This document shows, in pieces, positions 34,599-43,632 of a DNA stretch of 64,000 nucleotides. This DNA comes from Acidaminococcus hominis (GTDB taxonomy: Bacteria > Bacillota > Negativicutes > Acidaminococcales > Acidaminococcaceae). Under the pieces are notes generated by a model. It was not told the DNA's origin. It did not search any database and saw only the letters and a list, made by a program, of their open reading frames with translations. Made by a program: the position numbers and the translations under genes. Each line of letters begins with the position of its first letter. Positions within the stretch are counted from its first letter, which is position 1. The stretch is taken from assembly GCF_021044795.1 (NCBI RefSeq), contig NZ_JAJNOP010000010.1; one strand, 5' to 3'.

Positions 34599-34775
34599 TT
34601 ATCTGGATTTGCGTTTTCTGGCAGCTTCAGACTTTTTCTTGCGTCTTACGCTGGGCTTTTCGTAGTGTTCGCGCTTTCTTACTTCGGACAGAACGCCAGC
34701 TTTCTGCGTAGCACGTTTGAAACGACGCAGTGCGCTGTCCAAAGATTCAGTTTTGCCAACTTTAATCTCAGTCAT
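34599..34775 (-). CDS. rpsU: 30S ribosomal protein S21
   Basis: 58 residues read directly from the sequence: it starts with TEIKVGKTESLDSALRRFKR, continues ATQKAGVLSEVRKREHYEKP and ends in a basic RRKKKSEAARKRKSR tail. GGAGGGAGG lies eight bases before the ATG. S21 sits near the anti-Shine-Dalgarno end of 16S rRNA on the small subunit. It is co-oriented with yqeY, 26 nt apart. Confidence 0.97.
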   Translation of the reverse strand: MTEIKVGKTESLDSALRRFKRATQKAGVLSEVRKREHYEKPSVRRKKKSEAARKRKSR

Positions 34776-34867
34776 CTATATCCCTCCCTCCACGATCTCT
34801 TTCGGGAAGTGTTTTAACATTAACACCTAGCCATTATACATTAAACCAGGCGTCTCTGTCAACAACA

Positions 34868-35203
34868 TTAGCAGGGAGGCCAGCCTAATTCCTTTCCTCC
34901 CAAGACATGGAAATGCAGATGGGGAACCGTTTGTCCGCCTTCTGCGCCAGTGTTCACCACAACACGGAACCCTTTTTCCAAAATACCCAATTTCTTGGTA
35001 ATCTCAGGAAGAATCTTTTGAACATGAGTCAGCACCTCGGGGGATGCCGTCAAAATGTTTTCCGAATGTTCCTTGGGGATAATCAGGACATGAACGGGCG
35101 CACCCGGGTTCAAGTCATTGATTACGATGACCTTGTCATCTTCATAGACCCGCTCGCTGGGAATTTCACCTGCAACAATCTTGCAAAAAATACAATCTGA
35201 CAT
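34868..35203 (-). CDS. hinT: HIT-family purine nucleoside phosphoramidase (HinT-like)
   Basis: 111 residues. CIFCKIVAGEIPSE at the start with two zinc-type Cys, and the HIT motif HLHFHVLGG near the end with the catalytic His. HinT hydrolyses adenosine phosphoramidates and aminoacyl-AMPs. It lies upstream of rpsU and yqeY on the same strand with about 90 nt between. Confidence 0.95.
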   Translation of the reverse strand: MSDCIFCKIVAGEIPSERVYEDDKVIVINDLNPGAPVHVLIIPKEHSENILTASPEVLTHVQKILPEITKKLGILEKGFRVVVNTGAEGGQTVPHLHFHVLGGKELGWPPC

Positions 35204-35237
35204 AATTTCACCCCCTGCCGACTAAAATTTGGTACTT

Positions 35238-36551
35238 TTATATTATAACACCGTTCATGCCGTCTTCAAATAGAGAATCCAGCCGAACTGGGGTTATTTT
35301 TCCTTCCAGATCCTGGTCACTGTGGGTATACACCCGAATATAGCCAGGGGTCAAGCCTTCCCAGTACCCTTCCTTGTTCACCTGCTCCCACAGGACAGAG
35401 GATTCCGCCCCCAGCAGGGTTTTCCGGAAGGCTTCGTGACCTTCGGCGTCAATCACTTCCAGCCGGTGCACCCGTTCCTGTTTCTCCTTGTTGGAGAGCT
35501 GGCCGGGCATCACCGCTGCCGGCGTTCCCTTTCTTTGGGAATAGGGAAAAATGTGGATCTTGCTGAACTGGCAGCTGCGGATAAAGTCCAAGGAGGCCTG
35601 GAAATCTTCTTCCGTTTCTCCCGGGAAGCCTACAATGACGTCGGTGGTAATGGCTACCCCCGGCACCAGGCTGCGAATCCGCTCCAGGAGACCTGCAAAG
35701 TCTGCGGTGGTATAGGGACGATGCATCCGTTTTAACGTAGCGTCACAGCCCGCCTGCAAGGGCAGATGGAGATGGGCACACAGCCGGGAATCTTCCTGCA
35801 TCACCTGAAGCAATGCGTCTTCCACCTCCACGGATTCCAAAGAGCCCAGGCGTACCCGGCGCACCTCCGGTACGGAAAGGGCGGCCTTTACCGCATCGGA
35901 CAGCCGGTAGCCCTGGCCGTCTTCCTTGCCGTAGCAGCCCAGATGGATGCCCAGCAACACGATTTCCTTAAAGCCCTGATCCACCAGCCGCTGGGTTTCT
36001 TCACGGATGCTTTCCAGGGAACGGGAACGGAGATGACCTCTGGCGTAGGGAATGATGCAATAGGAGCAGTATTGGTCGCAGCCTTCCTGGATTTTCAGGA
36101 ACGCCCGGTCCCGGCTTTCGTCCACGGCCGCTTCCATAGCCTCAAAGCTCCGGCCAATGGGCAGCTCGTGAACAGCGTTTAAGGGTACAGCTTGCTCCGC
36201 TTCATCCTCCTGCAGCCGCTGCTGCACCAGCTCCACCACCTTGCTCCGGTCCTGGTTGCCAATGAGCAGGTCCACTCCGTCAATATGGGCTACCTCGTCA
36301 GGGGAAGTCTGGGGATAGCAGCCCGTTACCACGATAAGCGGCTTGGGGTCCCGTTTGGCTGCCCGGCGGATCATCTTCCGGGACTTGCTCTGACCCATAT
36401 TGGTCACCACGCAGGTATTGATCAGATAGATGTCCGCAGGCTGCTCAAAATCCACAATCGTAAAGCCGGCTTCCCGGAACAATTTCTCCATGGATGCAGT
36501 ATCCGATTGGTTTACCTTGCAGCCCAAGGTATAAAAAGCTATTTTTTTCAT
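35238..36551 (-). CDS. mtaB: tRNA t6A37 methylthiotransferase MtaB
   Basis: 437 residues in the MiaB/MtaB order: N-terminal UPF0004 domain with GCKVNQSD, CVVTNMG and GCYPQTSP (three cluster Cys), radical SAM CDQYCSYCIIPYARG, and a C-terminal TRAM-like domain. It converts t6A at position 37 of tRNAs decoding ANN codons to ms2t6A, using two [4Fe-4S] clusters. It overlaps no neighbour but is 5 nt from rsmE, so the two share a transcript with prmA. Confidence 0.95.
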   Translation of the reverse strand: MKKIAFYTLGCKVNQSDTASMEKLFREAGFTIVDFEQPADIYLINTCVVTNMGQSKSRKMIRRAAKRDPKPLIVVTGCYPQTSPDEVAHIDGVDLLIGNQDRSKVVELVQQRLQEDEAEQAVPLNAVHELPIGRSFEAMEAAVDESRDRAFLKIQEGCDQYCSYCIIPYARGHLRSRSLESIREETQRLVDQGFKEIVLLGIHLGCYGKEDGQGYRLSDAVKAALSVPEVRRVRLGSLESVEVEDALLQVMQEDSRLCAHLHLPLQAGCDATLKRMHRPYTTADFAGLLERIRSLVPGVAITTDVIVGFPGETEEDFQASLDFIRSCQFSKIHIFPYSQRKGTPAAVMPGQLSNKEKQERVHRLEVIDAEGHEAFRKTLLGAESSVLWEQVNKEGYWEGLTPGYIRVYTHSDQDLEGKITPVRLDSLFEDGMNGVII

Positions 36552-36556
36552 CTATC

Positions 36557-37291
36557 TTATCCTCCCAAATTTCCTGTTTCGTACATGATGGCCGTAAGGG
36601 CCGCCAGGGCGGCGGTCTCCGTGCGCATAATCCGGGGCCCCAGGCTGACGGACGCCCAGCCCAGCTTCTGGCTCAGGGCGAACTCGTCCTTGCTGATGCC
36701 CCCCTCGGGGCCAATAATCAGGGCCGCCGTCTTGGCCTCCTGCTGTACCTGAAGAGCCTGGCGAATGCCCTGCCCGTCCTCTACTTCGTAAGCAATGATT
36801 TTCAGTTCTGCCGTACAGCCCTGGAGTACTTCTTTAAAAGCTCTCACCGGCAGCACCTGGGGAATGATATCCCGCTTGCTTTGTTTGGCCGCTGCCTCGG
36901 CAATTTTCTGCCACCGTTCCAGCTTCTTTTCGGCCTTAACAGGGTCCAGCTTTACCACCGAATGGTCCATCACAGCCGGCTGGATGGCCGTCACCCCCAG
37001 CTCAATGGCCTTTTGGATAACCCATTCCAGCTTGTCCTGCTTGGGCAGGCCCTGGATCAGGGTTACCTGCACCGAGGGTTCGTGGCAGCGTTCAATTTTT
37101 TCTACCAGGGACAGCGCCACCTGATGCTCCGTAAAGCCGGTAATTTCCATCAGGGCCGTTACCTGGTCCAGGCTGACAATCTGCACCTGATCCCCAGCCT
37201 TCATCCGCAGCACGTGGGAAATGTGGTGGGCATCCTGCCCGTCAATAACCATTTCCGGTGCAAAATTCCGGGGTACAAAAAAACGATACAC
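36557..37291 (-). CDS. rsmE: 16S rRNA m3U1498 methyltransferase
   Basis: 244 residues. The start is taken as GTG at 37291 (VYRFFVPRNF), which has GGGAGG nine bases upstream and leaves 4 nt to prmA; the longer frame overlaps prmA and lacks homology. The SPOUT fold shows LIIGPEGGISKDEF and LGPRIMRTETAALAAL, the knot that binds SAM. It methylates N3 of U1498 in the small subunit decoding centre. Confidence 0.94.
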   Translation of the reverse strand: MYRFFVPRNFAPEMVIDGQDAHHISHVLRMKAGDQVQIVSLDQVTALMEITGFTEHQVALSLVEKIERCHEPSVQVTLIQGLPKQDKLEWVIQKAIELGVTAIQPAVMDHSVVKLDPVKAEKKLERWQKIAEAAAKQSKRDIIPQVLPVRAFKEVLQGCTAELKIIAYEVEDGQGIRQALQVQQEAKTAALIIGPEGGISKDEFALSQKLGWASVSLGPRIMRTETAALAALTAIMYETGNLGG

Positions 37292-37295
37292 AGCC

Positions 37296-38237
37296 TTATG
37301 CCTCCCTGCCCATGGTAATGGCGGTCCAGCCAGCTTTCCGGCTGACCTGAAGAATCTGGAAGCCCTGCTCCTTAGCAGCTGCTTCCACATCCGGGAACCG
37401 TTCTTCAATGACGCCACTGGCCAGGAACTTACCGCCAGGAGCCAGTTTGGCAGCTACCTCCGGCAGCACCAGAATGATGATGTCCGCAATAATGTTGGCG
37501 ATGATAATATCCGCCTGACCATTGGTATCGTCCAGCAGGTTCCCCTGCTTTACGTCAATTCTGTCGGAAAGGCCGTTTAGGGCAATATTTTCCTTGGCCA
37601 CTTCTACAGCCTTGGCGTCGATGTCCACCGCTTCCACAGTTTTGGCACCCAAAAGGGCGGCCGTCATGGCCAAAATCCCGCTGCCGGTACCTACGTCAAA
37701 TACCGTGCAATCCGGGTTCACCAGCTCTTCCAGCCGCTGGATGCACATACTGGTGGTGGCGTGGGTGCCGGTACCGAAGGCCATCCCCGGATCCAGGGAG
37801 ATGACCAAATCCCCTTCCTGGGGTTCATAGGTTTCCCAGGTGGGTTTAATCACCGTTCTCTTCCCTACCCGTTTGGTGTGGAAGAATTGCTTCCACTGAT
37901 TGGCCCAGTCCTTTTCGCTAATCTGCCGGAACAAGGTGGCCCCAAACCGGCACTTGCCCAGCCGAGCTTCAATTTCCTGCATACCGTTTTCAATGGCCTC
38001 CAGGCGCTGCTGAAGCTCCTGGTTTTCCGGATAGTAGGCCGTTACCGTCACCACTTCCGTATTTTCCTGGGCAGGAATATCGCACAGTTCCCAGGTGGCG
38101 TGTTCCCGCAGCTCATTGAGCAGCAGGGGGTCTTCAATTTCCACGCCATTTCTGGCGCCCACTTCCCGCAGCAGTTCGGCTACCGCTTCCACCGCTTCGT
38201 GAGTGACTTTCAAGCTGACTTGCAGCCAAGTTTCCAT
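37296..38237 (-). CDS. prmA: Ribosomal protein L11 methyltransferase
   Basis: 313 residues from 38237, seven bases after AAGGAG. The N-terminal L11-binding domain is followed by the class I methyltransferase core: FDVGTGSGILAMTAALLGAK, EAVDIDAKAVEVA and IIANIIADIII. It trimethylates lysines and the N-terminus of L11. First gene of the prmA-rsmE-mtaB series. Confidence 0.95.
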   Translation of the reverse strand: METWLQVSLKVTHEAVEAVAELLREVGARNGVEIEDPLLLNELREHATWELCDIPAQENTEVVTVTAYYPENQELQQRLEAIENGMQEIEARLGKCRFGATLFRQISEKDWANQWKQFFHTKRVGKRTVIKPTWETYEPQEGDLVISLDPGMAFGTGTHATTSMCIQRLEELVNPDCTVFDVGTGSGILAMTAALLGAKTVEAVDIDAKAVEVAKENIALNGLSDRIDVKQGNLLDDTNGQADIIIANIIADIIILVLPEVAAKLAPGGKFLASGVIEERFPDVEAAAKEQGFQILQVSRKAGWTAITMGREA

Positions 38238-38421
38238 TTGCATTCTCCTTTGTCTTCCAAACAAACTTCTCAGCAGCTTTCCAGACCTTTCTGGAGCTGC
38301 TGTCTATTTATGCGCAATCATTATATTATACCTTATTTTTCCCCGTCCGTCACGGACCCCGCCCCTAAGGGACACGAAAGCCCCCGCACCGCAGATTGCT
38401 CCGCAGCCCGAGGGCCTGATT

Positions 38422-38832
38422 TTACGCTGATTTTTCCTGCATAGCCTGTGCCAGTTTCTCTTCCTTTTTGGTCAGCTGCTTTAACCGCTTGAGGGCCAAC
38501 AGGAACCAGGGCAGGTTCTTGTCATCCAGGACGTATTCGCTGAGAGAATGCTCCGTCACCTGAAGCCAGCGGGAGTAGATGCCGCTGCCCAGGAGAAGGG
38601 GATCCTCTATCTGAAAAATCACCTGTTCCAGGGTTTCCCAATCCTGGTAAGCTCCTTTGGAATACGCCTTGCTAAAGCCCTTTCCCTGGTCCGCTTTGAA
38701 GCCCAGGGCAGTGCATTCCTCTCCAAAGACGCTTTCCTCCACCACATCAATGGGGGTCATGGGGTCCTTGTACAGGATCAGATATTTTTTGGCGAATTTA
38801 TGAATGTCTTTCCGGTTCTTTAAAGCCTTCAT
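38422..38832 (-). CDS. Conserved hypothetical protein
   Basis: 136 residues from 38832 (GGAGG upstream), not recognised. Mixed helix-rich composition with IHKFAKKYLILYKDP, LEQVIFQIEDPLLLGSGIYSRW and a basic C-terminal coil (LKRLKQLTKKEEKLAQAM). No membrane segment or signal. It stands alone between prmA and the Asp23 gene with its own promoter (38930-38957). Confidence 0.7.
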   Translation of the reverse strand: MKALKNRKDIHKFAKKYLILYKDPMTPIDVVEESVFGEECTALGFKADQGKGFSKAYSKGAYQDWETLEQVIFQIEDPLLLGSGIYSRWLQVTEHSLSEYVLDDKNLPWFLLALKRLKQLTKKEEKLAQAMQEKSA

Positions 38833-38929
38833 GCTGTTCTCCTCCACTGCCGCACTTCCTGGAGAAAAGCAGCAGCGCTATACCTTTTATGCATAAACAA
38901 ATCCATTTTCCCAGCTTCTAACGTCTTCT

Positions 38930-38957
38930 AGTATAGCAGAGATTTAACATTTTGCAA
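38930..38957 (-). promoter_or_regulatory. Probable promoter of the 38.4-kb gene
   Basis: TTGCAA and TATACT on the minus strand, 16 bases apart, about 100 bases upstream of the start codon. The rest of the 38833-39141 gap shows no gene. Confidence 0.5.
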
Positions 38958-39141
38958 TGTTTTTCTTTTCACAGTCAATTCTTTACTAACCACAGGTTTT
39001 TTGCAAGAAAACATTCCCATTTCGTATCAATTTATACACAAAATAGGGATCCGTACCTGCCTTTGTCCCCCGCTTTGCCAATTGCAAACTTTTGGGCTTC
39101 CCTTTTAAAGCAGCGGACCGCATACCCCCAGGACGCCAAAA

Positions 39142-39163
39142 AGGATGCGCCTTGGCGCATCCT
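39142..39163. terminator. Terminator after the Asp23 gene
   Basis: AGGATGCGCC and GGCGCATCCT form a perfect 10-bp stem with a two-base loop, flanked by A and T runs, 10 bases beyond the stop codon of the Asp23-like gene. It can work in both directions. Confidence 0.85.
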
Positions 39164-39173
39164 TTTCCCGCAC

Positions 39174-39659
39174 TTATTCTTCTGCAGTTTCCGCAGCCGG
39201 CTGTTCTTCCGCAGTTTCTTCCACAGTTTCAGCCGCCGCTTCTTCCCCTTCTGCCGGCACTTCCTCTGCTTCTACAGCTTCCGGTTCGGGTTGGGGCTGA
39301 ACTAGCCTCACCACCACTACATCCACGGCATCTACGGCGTAGTCGGTAATGGCAACCGTTTCCCGCACTACTGCTTCCCGCAGGGCTTCCACCACTTCAG
39401 GGATATTGGCCCCGTATTCCACGCTGACCTTCACCTCAAAGCTCACATGGCCTTTTTTCACCGTGCCGCTTTCTTCCACGGACGCATCCGTTTTCTTTAC
39501 GGCAATCTGGGACGTAATCTTGTCCGTCATCCGTTTGGCCAGGGAAAAGAAAGAGCCGCCTTCATTTAAGGTCAAAGATACGTGCTCCACCTTACCTACA
39601 GCAATCCGCACAAGTTCCGTAAAGACTTCTTCACTGATGATGGTTTTGCCTTGAATCAT
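39174..39659 (-). CDS. Asp23/Gls24 family envelope stress protein with acidic tail
   Basis: 161 residues. Residues 1-120 are the Asp23 fold (ISEEVFTELVRIAVGKVEHVSL, VEVKVSVEYGANIPEVVEALR). The last 40 residues are almost all Glu, Ala and Val (PEAVEAEEVPAEGEEAAAE), an unusual acidic extension. Asp23 proteins are abundant and membrane-associated in Firmicutes, linked to cell-envelope homeostasis. Single-gene unit ending at a strong terminator. Confidence 0.88.
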   Translation of the reverse strand: MIQGKTIISEEVFTELVRIAVGKVEHVSLTLNEGGSFFSLAKRMTDKITSQIAVKKTDASVEESGTVKKGHVSFEVKVSVEYGANIPEVVEALREAVVRETVAITDYAVDAVDVVVVRLVQPQPEPEAVEAEEVPAEGEEAAAETVEETAEEQPAAETAEE

Positions 39660-39737
39660 ACCAATCCCTCCTTACAATACAGAAAGGGAGAAGGACAATG
39701 GTTTGCGTCCTCCTCCCTTCTTACAGCGCCGCAGCGC

Positions 39738-40562
39738 TTAACGGAATTCCACTTTCAAATGCTGCCGATTGGGCAAACGATTGTATTTATACTTGGGATA
39801 CCCTACCAAAAGGGTGCCCACCACCACCTGTTTGGCCGGAACGTTCAACAGTTCCCGCAGCGGCTGGTAATCAGCCTGGGCACAGGTCTGAATGAAGCCC
39901 ATAATGGTGGTACCCAGACCCAGGGTGGGTGCATACAATTCAGCGTAGGCCCATGCCTGTTCGCAGTTGCTGATGCCGGTCATGTTCAGTCTCCGGGCCA
40001 GGGCGAAAATCAGCTGCTTGGCATTGCGGCCAATAATGTCGATTTTCCGCTCCCGGTATACTTCCAGCACCTTCAGATAGTACCGGCGCTGGGGAGCTTT
40101 TCTGTCGATTTCTTCCTGCATCCAATCAGCCACGCAGTCGGTAATCTTTTGGATCAATTCCCGGTCAGATACCACAATGTAGTACAAACCTTGGGAATTG
40201 GCAGCAGTAGGAGCGTACCGGGCAATATCCAGCAGCTCGGTAATCTTTTCTTCGCTGACCAGTTCATCCTTAAAATTCCGGATGCTTCTGCGCATACGCA
40301 TAAAATCATAGGCGGATTTTTTATCTAGTACTGACGTAGGAACCGGATCCGTTTCCTCGTAGGGGCAGCGGGAGTTGTCCAGGGCGCCCGTAGGGCAAAC
40401 AGAAACACAATGGCCGCAGGACATACAGGACATATCATTGATGCAAACCGGGCCTTTTTTGCCTTCGCTTTGGTTCATTTCCAAAATGCAGCTGGGGCAA
40501 ACGTTGGAACATATCCCGCAATTAATGCACTTGTCTTGATCGACCGTTATTATACCAACCAA
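39738..40562 (-). CDS. Nitroreductase with N-terminal 2[4Fe-4S] ferredoxin
   Basis: About 274 residues. CINCGICSNVCPSCIL and CMSCGHCVSVCPTGAL bind two clusters (residues 10-60); RMRRSIRNFKDELVSEEKI, RYAPTAANSQGLYYIVVS and LGLGTTIMGFI are the FMN-binding nitroreductase fold. Start is uncertain: TTG at 40562 has GAGGTG six bases upstream, GTG at 40571 does not. It probably moves electrons from ferredoxin to a nitro- or quinone-type acceptor; substrate unknown. Monocistronic. Confidence 0.9.
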   Translation of the reverse strand: MVGIITVDQDKCINCGICSNVCPSCILEMNQSEGKKGPVCINDMSCMSCGHCVSVCPTGALDNSRCPYEETDPVPTSVLDKKSAYDFMRMRRSIRNFKDELVSEEKITELLDIARYAPTAANSQGLYYIVVSDRELIQKITDCVADWMQEEIDRKAPQRRYYLKVLEVYRERKIDIIGRNAKQLIFALARRLNMTGISNCEQAWAYAELYAPTLGLGTTIMGFIQTCAQADYQPLRELLNVPAKQVVVGTLLVGYPKYKYNRLPNRQHLKVEFR

Positions 40563-40661
40563 ATATAACACCTCAAATTCTTACTGTCAGCGCAGTACTC
40601 ATTTAACTATACTGCGAATTGTTTTAAAAATGATTTCAATTTGCTTATAAATCCAAAAAAA

Positions 40662-40679
40662 GCCGGACATCCGTCCGGC
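40662..40679. terminator. Hairpin terminator between tRNA and nitroreductase genes
   Basis: GCCGGAC/GTCCGGC stem with a 4-base loop and flanking A and T runs. It lies 12 bases beyond the tRNA 3' end on the minus strand. Confidence 0.8.
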
Positions 40680-40690
40680 ATATTTTTAAA

Positions 40691-40765
40691 TGGCTCCCCG
40701 AGTAAGACTCGAACTTACAACAACTCGATTAACAGTCGAGTGCTCTACCATTGAGCTATCGGGGA
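40691..40765 (-). tRNA. tRNA-Asn (anticodon GTT)
   Basis: 75 nt including an encoded CCA. The acceptor stem is TCCCCGA/TCGGGGA-like with a G discriminator, D arm GCTCAATGGTAGAGC, anticodon arm ACTCGACTGTTAATCGAGT giving GTT, and T arm GTAAGTTCGAGTCTTAC. It stands between the nitroreductase gene and the phosphatase operon, followed by a terminator. Confidence 0.96.
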
Positions 40766-40811
40766 ATCTCTCAACGAAGATTATTCTACACGAAAGTGCC
40801 TATCCTGTCAA

Positions 40812-41474
40812 CTACTTTTTTAAAAAAGGATAAGAAAAAAGTTGGAACATACCCTGGTCATGAAGATAGCCGGTATCATTCAAGGCAAAGAGCGTTCTTT
40901 CCCCCCATTTATTGATGCCCAACACCGTTAAGGATGCCGGACGAATATCAAAGGAAATCTGTTTATCGGCCACCTCCTGGATATCCAGGCCCAGCCAATA
41001 AAAAATCATGTTCTGGATGGTTCCCTTATGGGATACAATAATCAGGTCCCCAGGCTCCTCCATAAGCTTCTTGAAGCCTTCCACCGTGCGCTGGTAAAAC
41101 TGCCGGCGGGTTTCTCCACCCTCGTAATTGATATGGTCCAGCTCCCGGCCGGTTACCGGCGGGTGGTAAAAGGCCTTGGATTCCTTGAGAGAAAGGCCAG
41201 CTGCCCGGCCATTGTTCTTCTCCCGAAGGAAGGCATAGGACTCCACCCCTGAAGCACCCAGTCTTTCTGCAATCATTTCGCCGCCCATTCGGGCCCGCTT
41301 CAGGTCGCTGGTCACAATCCTGGGGGGCGTATGGCCGGCAAAGTCCCGGGCCAGGCAGTCCGCCAGTTTCTTGAACTGGCCGCAGCCTTTTTCAGTCAGG
41401 GCCGAGTCGGTCCAGCCCCCGGTCAATGCCTGCACATGATGATCTGCTTCCCCATGCCGAATCAGGATAATCAT
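40812..41474 (-). CDS. Histidine phosphatase family protein
   Basis: 220 residues. IILIRHGEADHH is the RHG catalytic motif with the phospho-accepting His, and LIIVSHKGTIQNMI carries the second catalytic His. TSDLKRARMGGEMIAERL is the usual arginine helix. Substrate unknown; relatives include phosphoglycerate mutase-like and alpha-ribazole phosphatase enzymes. It follows ylmH by 25 nt and may be the last gene of that operon. Confidence 0.85.
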   Translation of the reverse strand: MIILIRHGEADHHVQALTGGWTDSALTEKGCGQFKKLADCLARDFAGHTPPRIVTSDLKRARMGGEMIAERLGASGVESYAFLREKNNGRAAGLSLKESKAFYHPPVTGRELDHINYEGGETRRQFYQRTVEGFKKLMEEPGDLIIVSHKGTIQNMIFYWLGLDIQEVADKQISFDIRPASLTVLGINKWGERTLFALNDTGYLHDQGMFQLFSYPFLKK

Positions 41475-41499
41475 GGTGTTCCTCCCTCGCTGCTGACGG

Positions 41500-42285
41500 T
41501 TAGATATACCGTTTCAGGGTAATGGCAAAACGGCCCTTCTTGGTGGTGCCCCGTACTTCGGACAGTTCCACCCTGCCCCGGGACCGGAAGGAAATAATAT
41601 CCCCTTCTTTGACGGTCTGGGACGGACTTTTGGCGTCCTGCCAATTCAGCCGCACATTCTGACCCTTGATTTCATCTGCCATCCGGGAACGGGAAACCCC
41701 ATAGCCCGCAGCAGCCACGGCGTCCAGCCGCAAAGCGGCTACCGTAGACGAAATCAATTTGATTTTTTGTTCCTTTTCCTGCAAGTCCGCAAAAGCAATT
41801 TCCCGGACTTCTACAGTGGCGGCACCGATTTTGGTCAGATTGGTCACCACGAAATTGCTCATGGCCGTATCCACCACTATCTGCCCGCCTTCTTCGTTAA
41901 ATACAATGTCACCCATGATTTCCCGCTTGCACCCCAGGCCCATAAAGGCGCCCAGCACGTCCCGGTGACCGATATCGTAATACCGCTTGTCCCAGGTGAT
42001 TTGCAGGGGAGTAATGGCGAAATCCGGCTGGCCGTAGAACTCTTCACTGACAAAAGCAGCCCGCAGGCGTTCCGCATTCTGGAACCCGCCGTTTAATTCC
42101 ACCCGGATATTGGGAAAGTTGGCAGCAATAATTTCTGCCACATTCTGTTCATGGGGATCCAAAAAGCCGGTTACCTTATAACGGCGGCTTTTCCGGGCCC
42201 CCTCAGCCAAATCCAGCAGCTGGCTGGCCAATTCGGCGTCTCCGCCGGCCTTAAAGTAGCGTAAAATTTTCTCTCGATCTGCCAT
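41500..42285 (-). CDS. ylmH: YlmH-type RNA-binding protein with S4 domain
   Basis: 261 residues from 42285. The N-terminal part (RDVLGAFMGLGCKREIMGDI) and C-terminal S4 domain (LRLDAVAAAGYGVSRSRMADEI, NVRLNWQDAKSPSQTVKEGD) match YlmH of Bacillus and Streptococcus, a factor that binds the 50S subunit during rescue of stalled peptidyl-tRNA. It sits one base past the proC stop codon, in the division gene cluster where it is usually found. Confidence 0.92.
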   Translation of the reverse strand: MADREKILRYFKAGGDAELASQLLDLAEGARKSRRYKVTGFLDPHEQNVAEIIAANFPNIRVELNGGFQNAERLRAAFVSEEFYGQPDFAITPLQITWDKRYYDIGHRDVLGAFMGLGCKREIMGDIVFNEEGGQIVVDTAMSNFVVTNLTKIGAATVEVREIAFADLQEKEQKIKLISSTVAALRLDAVAAAGYGVSRSRMADEIKGQNVRLNWQDAKSPSQTVKEGDIISFRSRGRVELSEVRGTTKKGRFAITLKRYI

Positions 42286-42286
42286 C

Positions 42287-43108
42287 TTATTTTTTGAGTG
42301 CAGCGCTGCGGTCAAGGACGGCCTGCACTGCATCGTAGAACGCTCCTCTCACTCCATGATTTTCCAGTGCCTTGATGCCGGCAATGGTAGTGCCGCCAGG
42401 GGACGTTACCTGATCCCGGAGCTGGGCCGGATGCACGCCGGTTTTCAGGGCCATCACCCCGCTGCCTGCCATGGTGGCAGCTGCCAGCTGAATGGACAAA
42501 GCCCGGGGCAGCCCTGCCATCACCCCGGCATCTGCCAGGGCATCCATGACCACAAAGAAATAGCCGGGGCCGCAGCCGCTGATGGCCGTAATGGCCTCCA
42601 TGGCTTTTTCGTCCACCCGGACCACCTGGCCGCAGGAGGCAAAAATAGCTTCCGTCAGCTCCAAGTCCTCTGCCGAAGCCTTGTCATCGCCGGTAATGGC
42701 AGTCATACCCATGCCCACCGCAAGGGGCGTATTGGGCATACAGCGGATTACCCGGTGGCCGGGCACCAGGTCGTGGAGCATGGCAATATCATAGCTGCCC
42801 ATAATGGACACCACCAGGGCCTCCGGGGCCATTGCCTTGCGCAGGTCGTCCGTTACAGCCGCTTTTGCCATTTGGGGCTTTACGGCCAGGATCACCAAAT
42901 CCGCCCCCTGGACAGCTGCTGCATTATCCCCTACAGCCGTAATACCGTAGGTGTTTTGCAGATATTCCTGACGGGCTGCCGTAGGTACGCCAGCCGCCAC
43001 TTGTCCCTTCTTTACCAAACCGCCCTGGAGCAGCCCCTTTAAAATAGCCTCACCCATGGCGCCGCAGCCAATAAAGGCAATTTTGGCGATAGTATTTATT
43101 GTTCCCAA
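42287..43108 (-). CDS. proC: Pyrroline-5-carboxylate reductase
   Basis: 273 residues. IAFIGCGAMGEAILKGLLQGG is the NAD(P)H-binding motif; SGCGPGYFFVVMDALADAGV and QLRDQVTSPGGTTIAGI are the P5C reductase signatures. It makes the last step of proline synthesis. The frame begins at TTG 43108, overlapping the sepF end by 13 nt, with AGAAGGG eight bases upstream; no better start is seen, so non-AUG initiation is likely. Part of the sepF cluster, as in many Firmicutes. Confidence 0.94.
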   Translation of the reverse strand: MGTINTIAKIAFIGCGAMGEAILKGLLQGGLVKKGQVAAGVPTAARQEYLQNTYGITAVGDNAAAVQGADLVILAVKPQMAKAAVTDDLRKAMAPEALVVSIMGSYDIAMLHDLVPGHRVIRCMPNTPLAVGMGMTAITGDDKASAEDLELTEAIFASCGQVVRVDEKAMEAITAISGCGPGYFFVVMDALADAGVMAGLPRALSIQLAAATMAGSGVMALKTGVHPAQLRDQVTSPGGTTIAGIKALENHGVRGAFYDAVQAVLDRSAALKK

Positions 43109-43614
43109 GGAGAATTCCCTTCTTCCTCTACGTAATTGGTATTTTCCGTATCGATGTCAATATTAGGAGGCGCGCAGACCAGGATATTCCGGCCAATTTT
43201 CTTGACGGTGCCGTCCAAGGCATAAATGGTGCCGCTGACAAAGTCCACAATGCGCTTGCGCACGTCGGGATCCGTATCTTCGAAATTGATGACCACCGGC
43301 TGGTTTTTGCACAGATAGTCCGCCATTTTTTGGGAATCATTGAAGTCAATGGGTTCAATTACCACCACACTGACCGGATTGCGGTTTACAGGCATGGACA
43401 TGACCTTGTCCGCATCGTTATTGCGATTTTCCACAGGGGGTACCTCCCGTCTGCTTTCTTCATAACTGGTTTCCGGCTGGCTGTGTCTGCCAAAAATGGG
43501 AACCACCTTGCTGTCCTCATCCCGCAGTTCTTCCCCGCCGTCCATTTCCGGTTTGTCTTCTTCCTTATAAAAGCCAAGGGATTCCGTAATTTTTCTCATA
43601 AAGTCGAAATTCAT
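43096..43614 (-). CDS. sepF: Cell division protein SepF
   Basis: 172 residues. The start NFDFMRKITESLGFYKEED is the amphipathic membrane-binding helix of SepF; the C-terminal core (VVVIEPIDFNDSQKMADYLC, FEDTDPDVRKRIVDFVSGTIYALDG) forms rings that bundle FtsZ. A longer frame starting at GTG 43623 is possible. It overlaps proC and lies 19 nt from yggS. Confidence 0.94.
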   Translation of the reverse strand: MNFDFMRKITESLGFYKEEDKPEMDGGEELRDEDSKVVPIFGRHSQPETSYEESRREVPPVENRNNDADKVMSMPVNRNPVSVVVIEPIDFNDSQKMADYLCKNQPVVINFEDTDPDVRKRIVDFVSGTIYALDGTVKKIGRNILVCAPPNIDIDTENTNYVEEEGNSPWEQ

Positions 43615-43632
43615 GCAGTCCACCGCTCCATC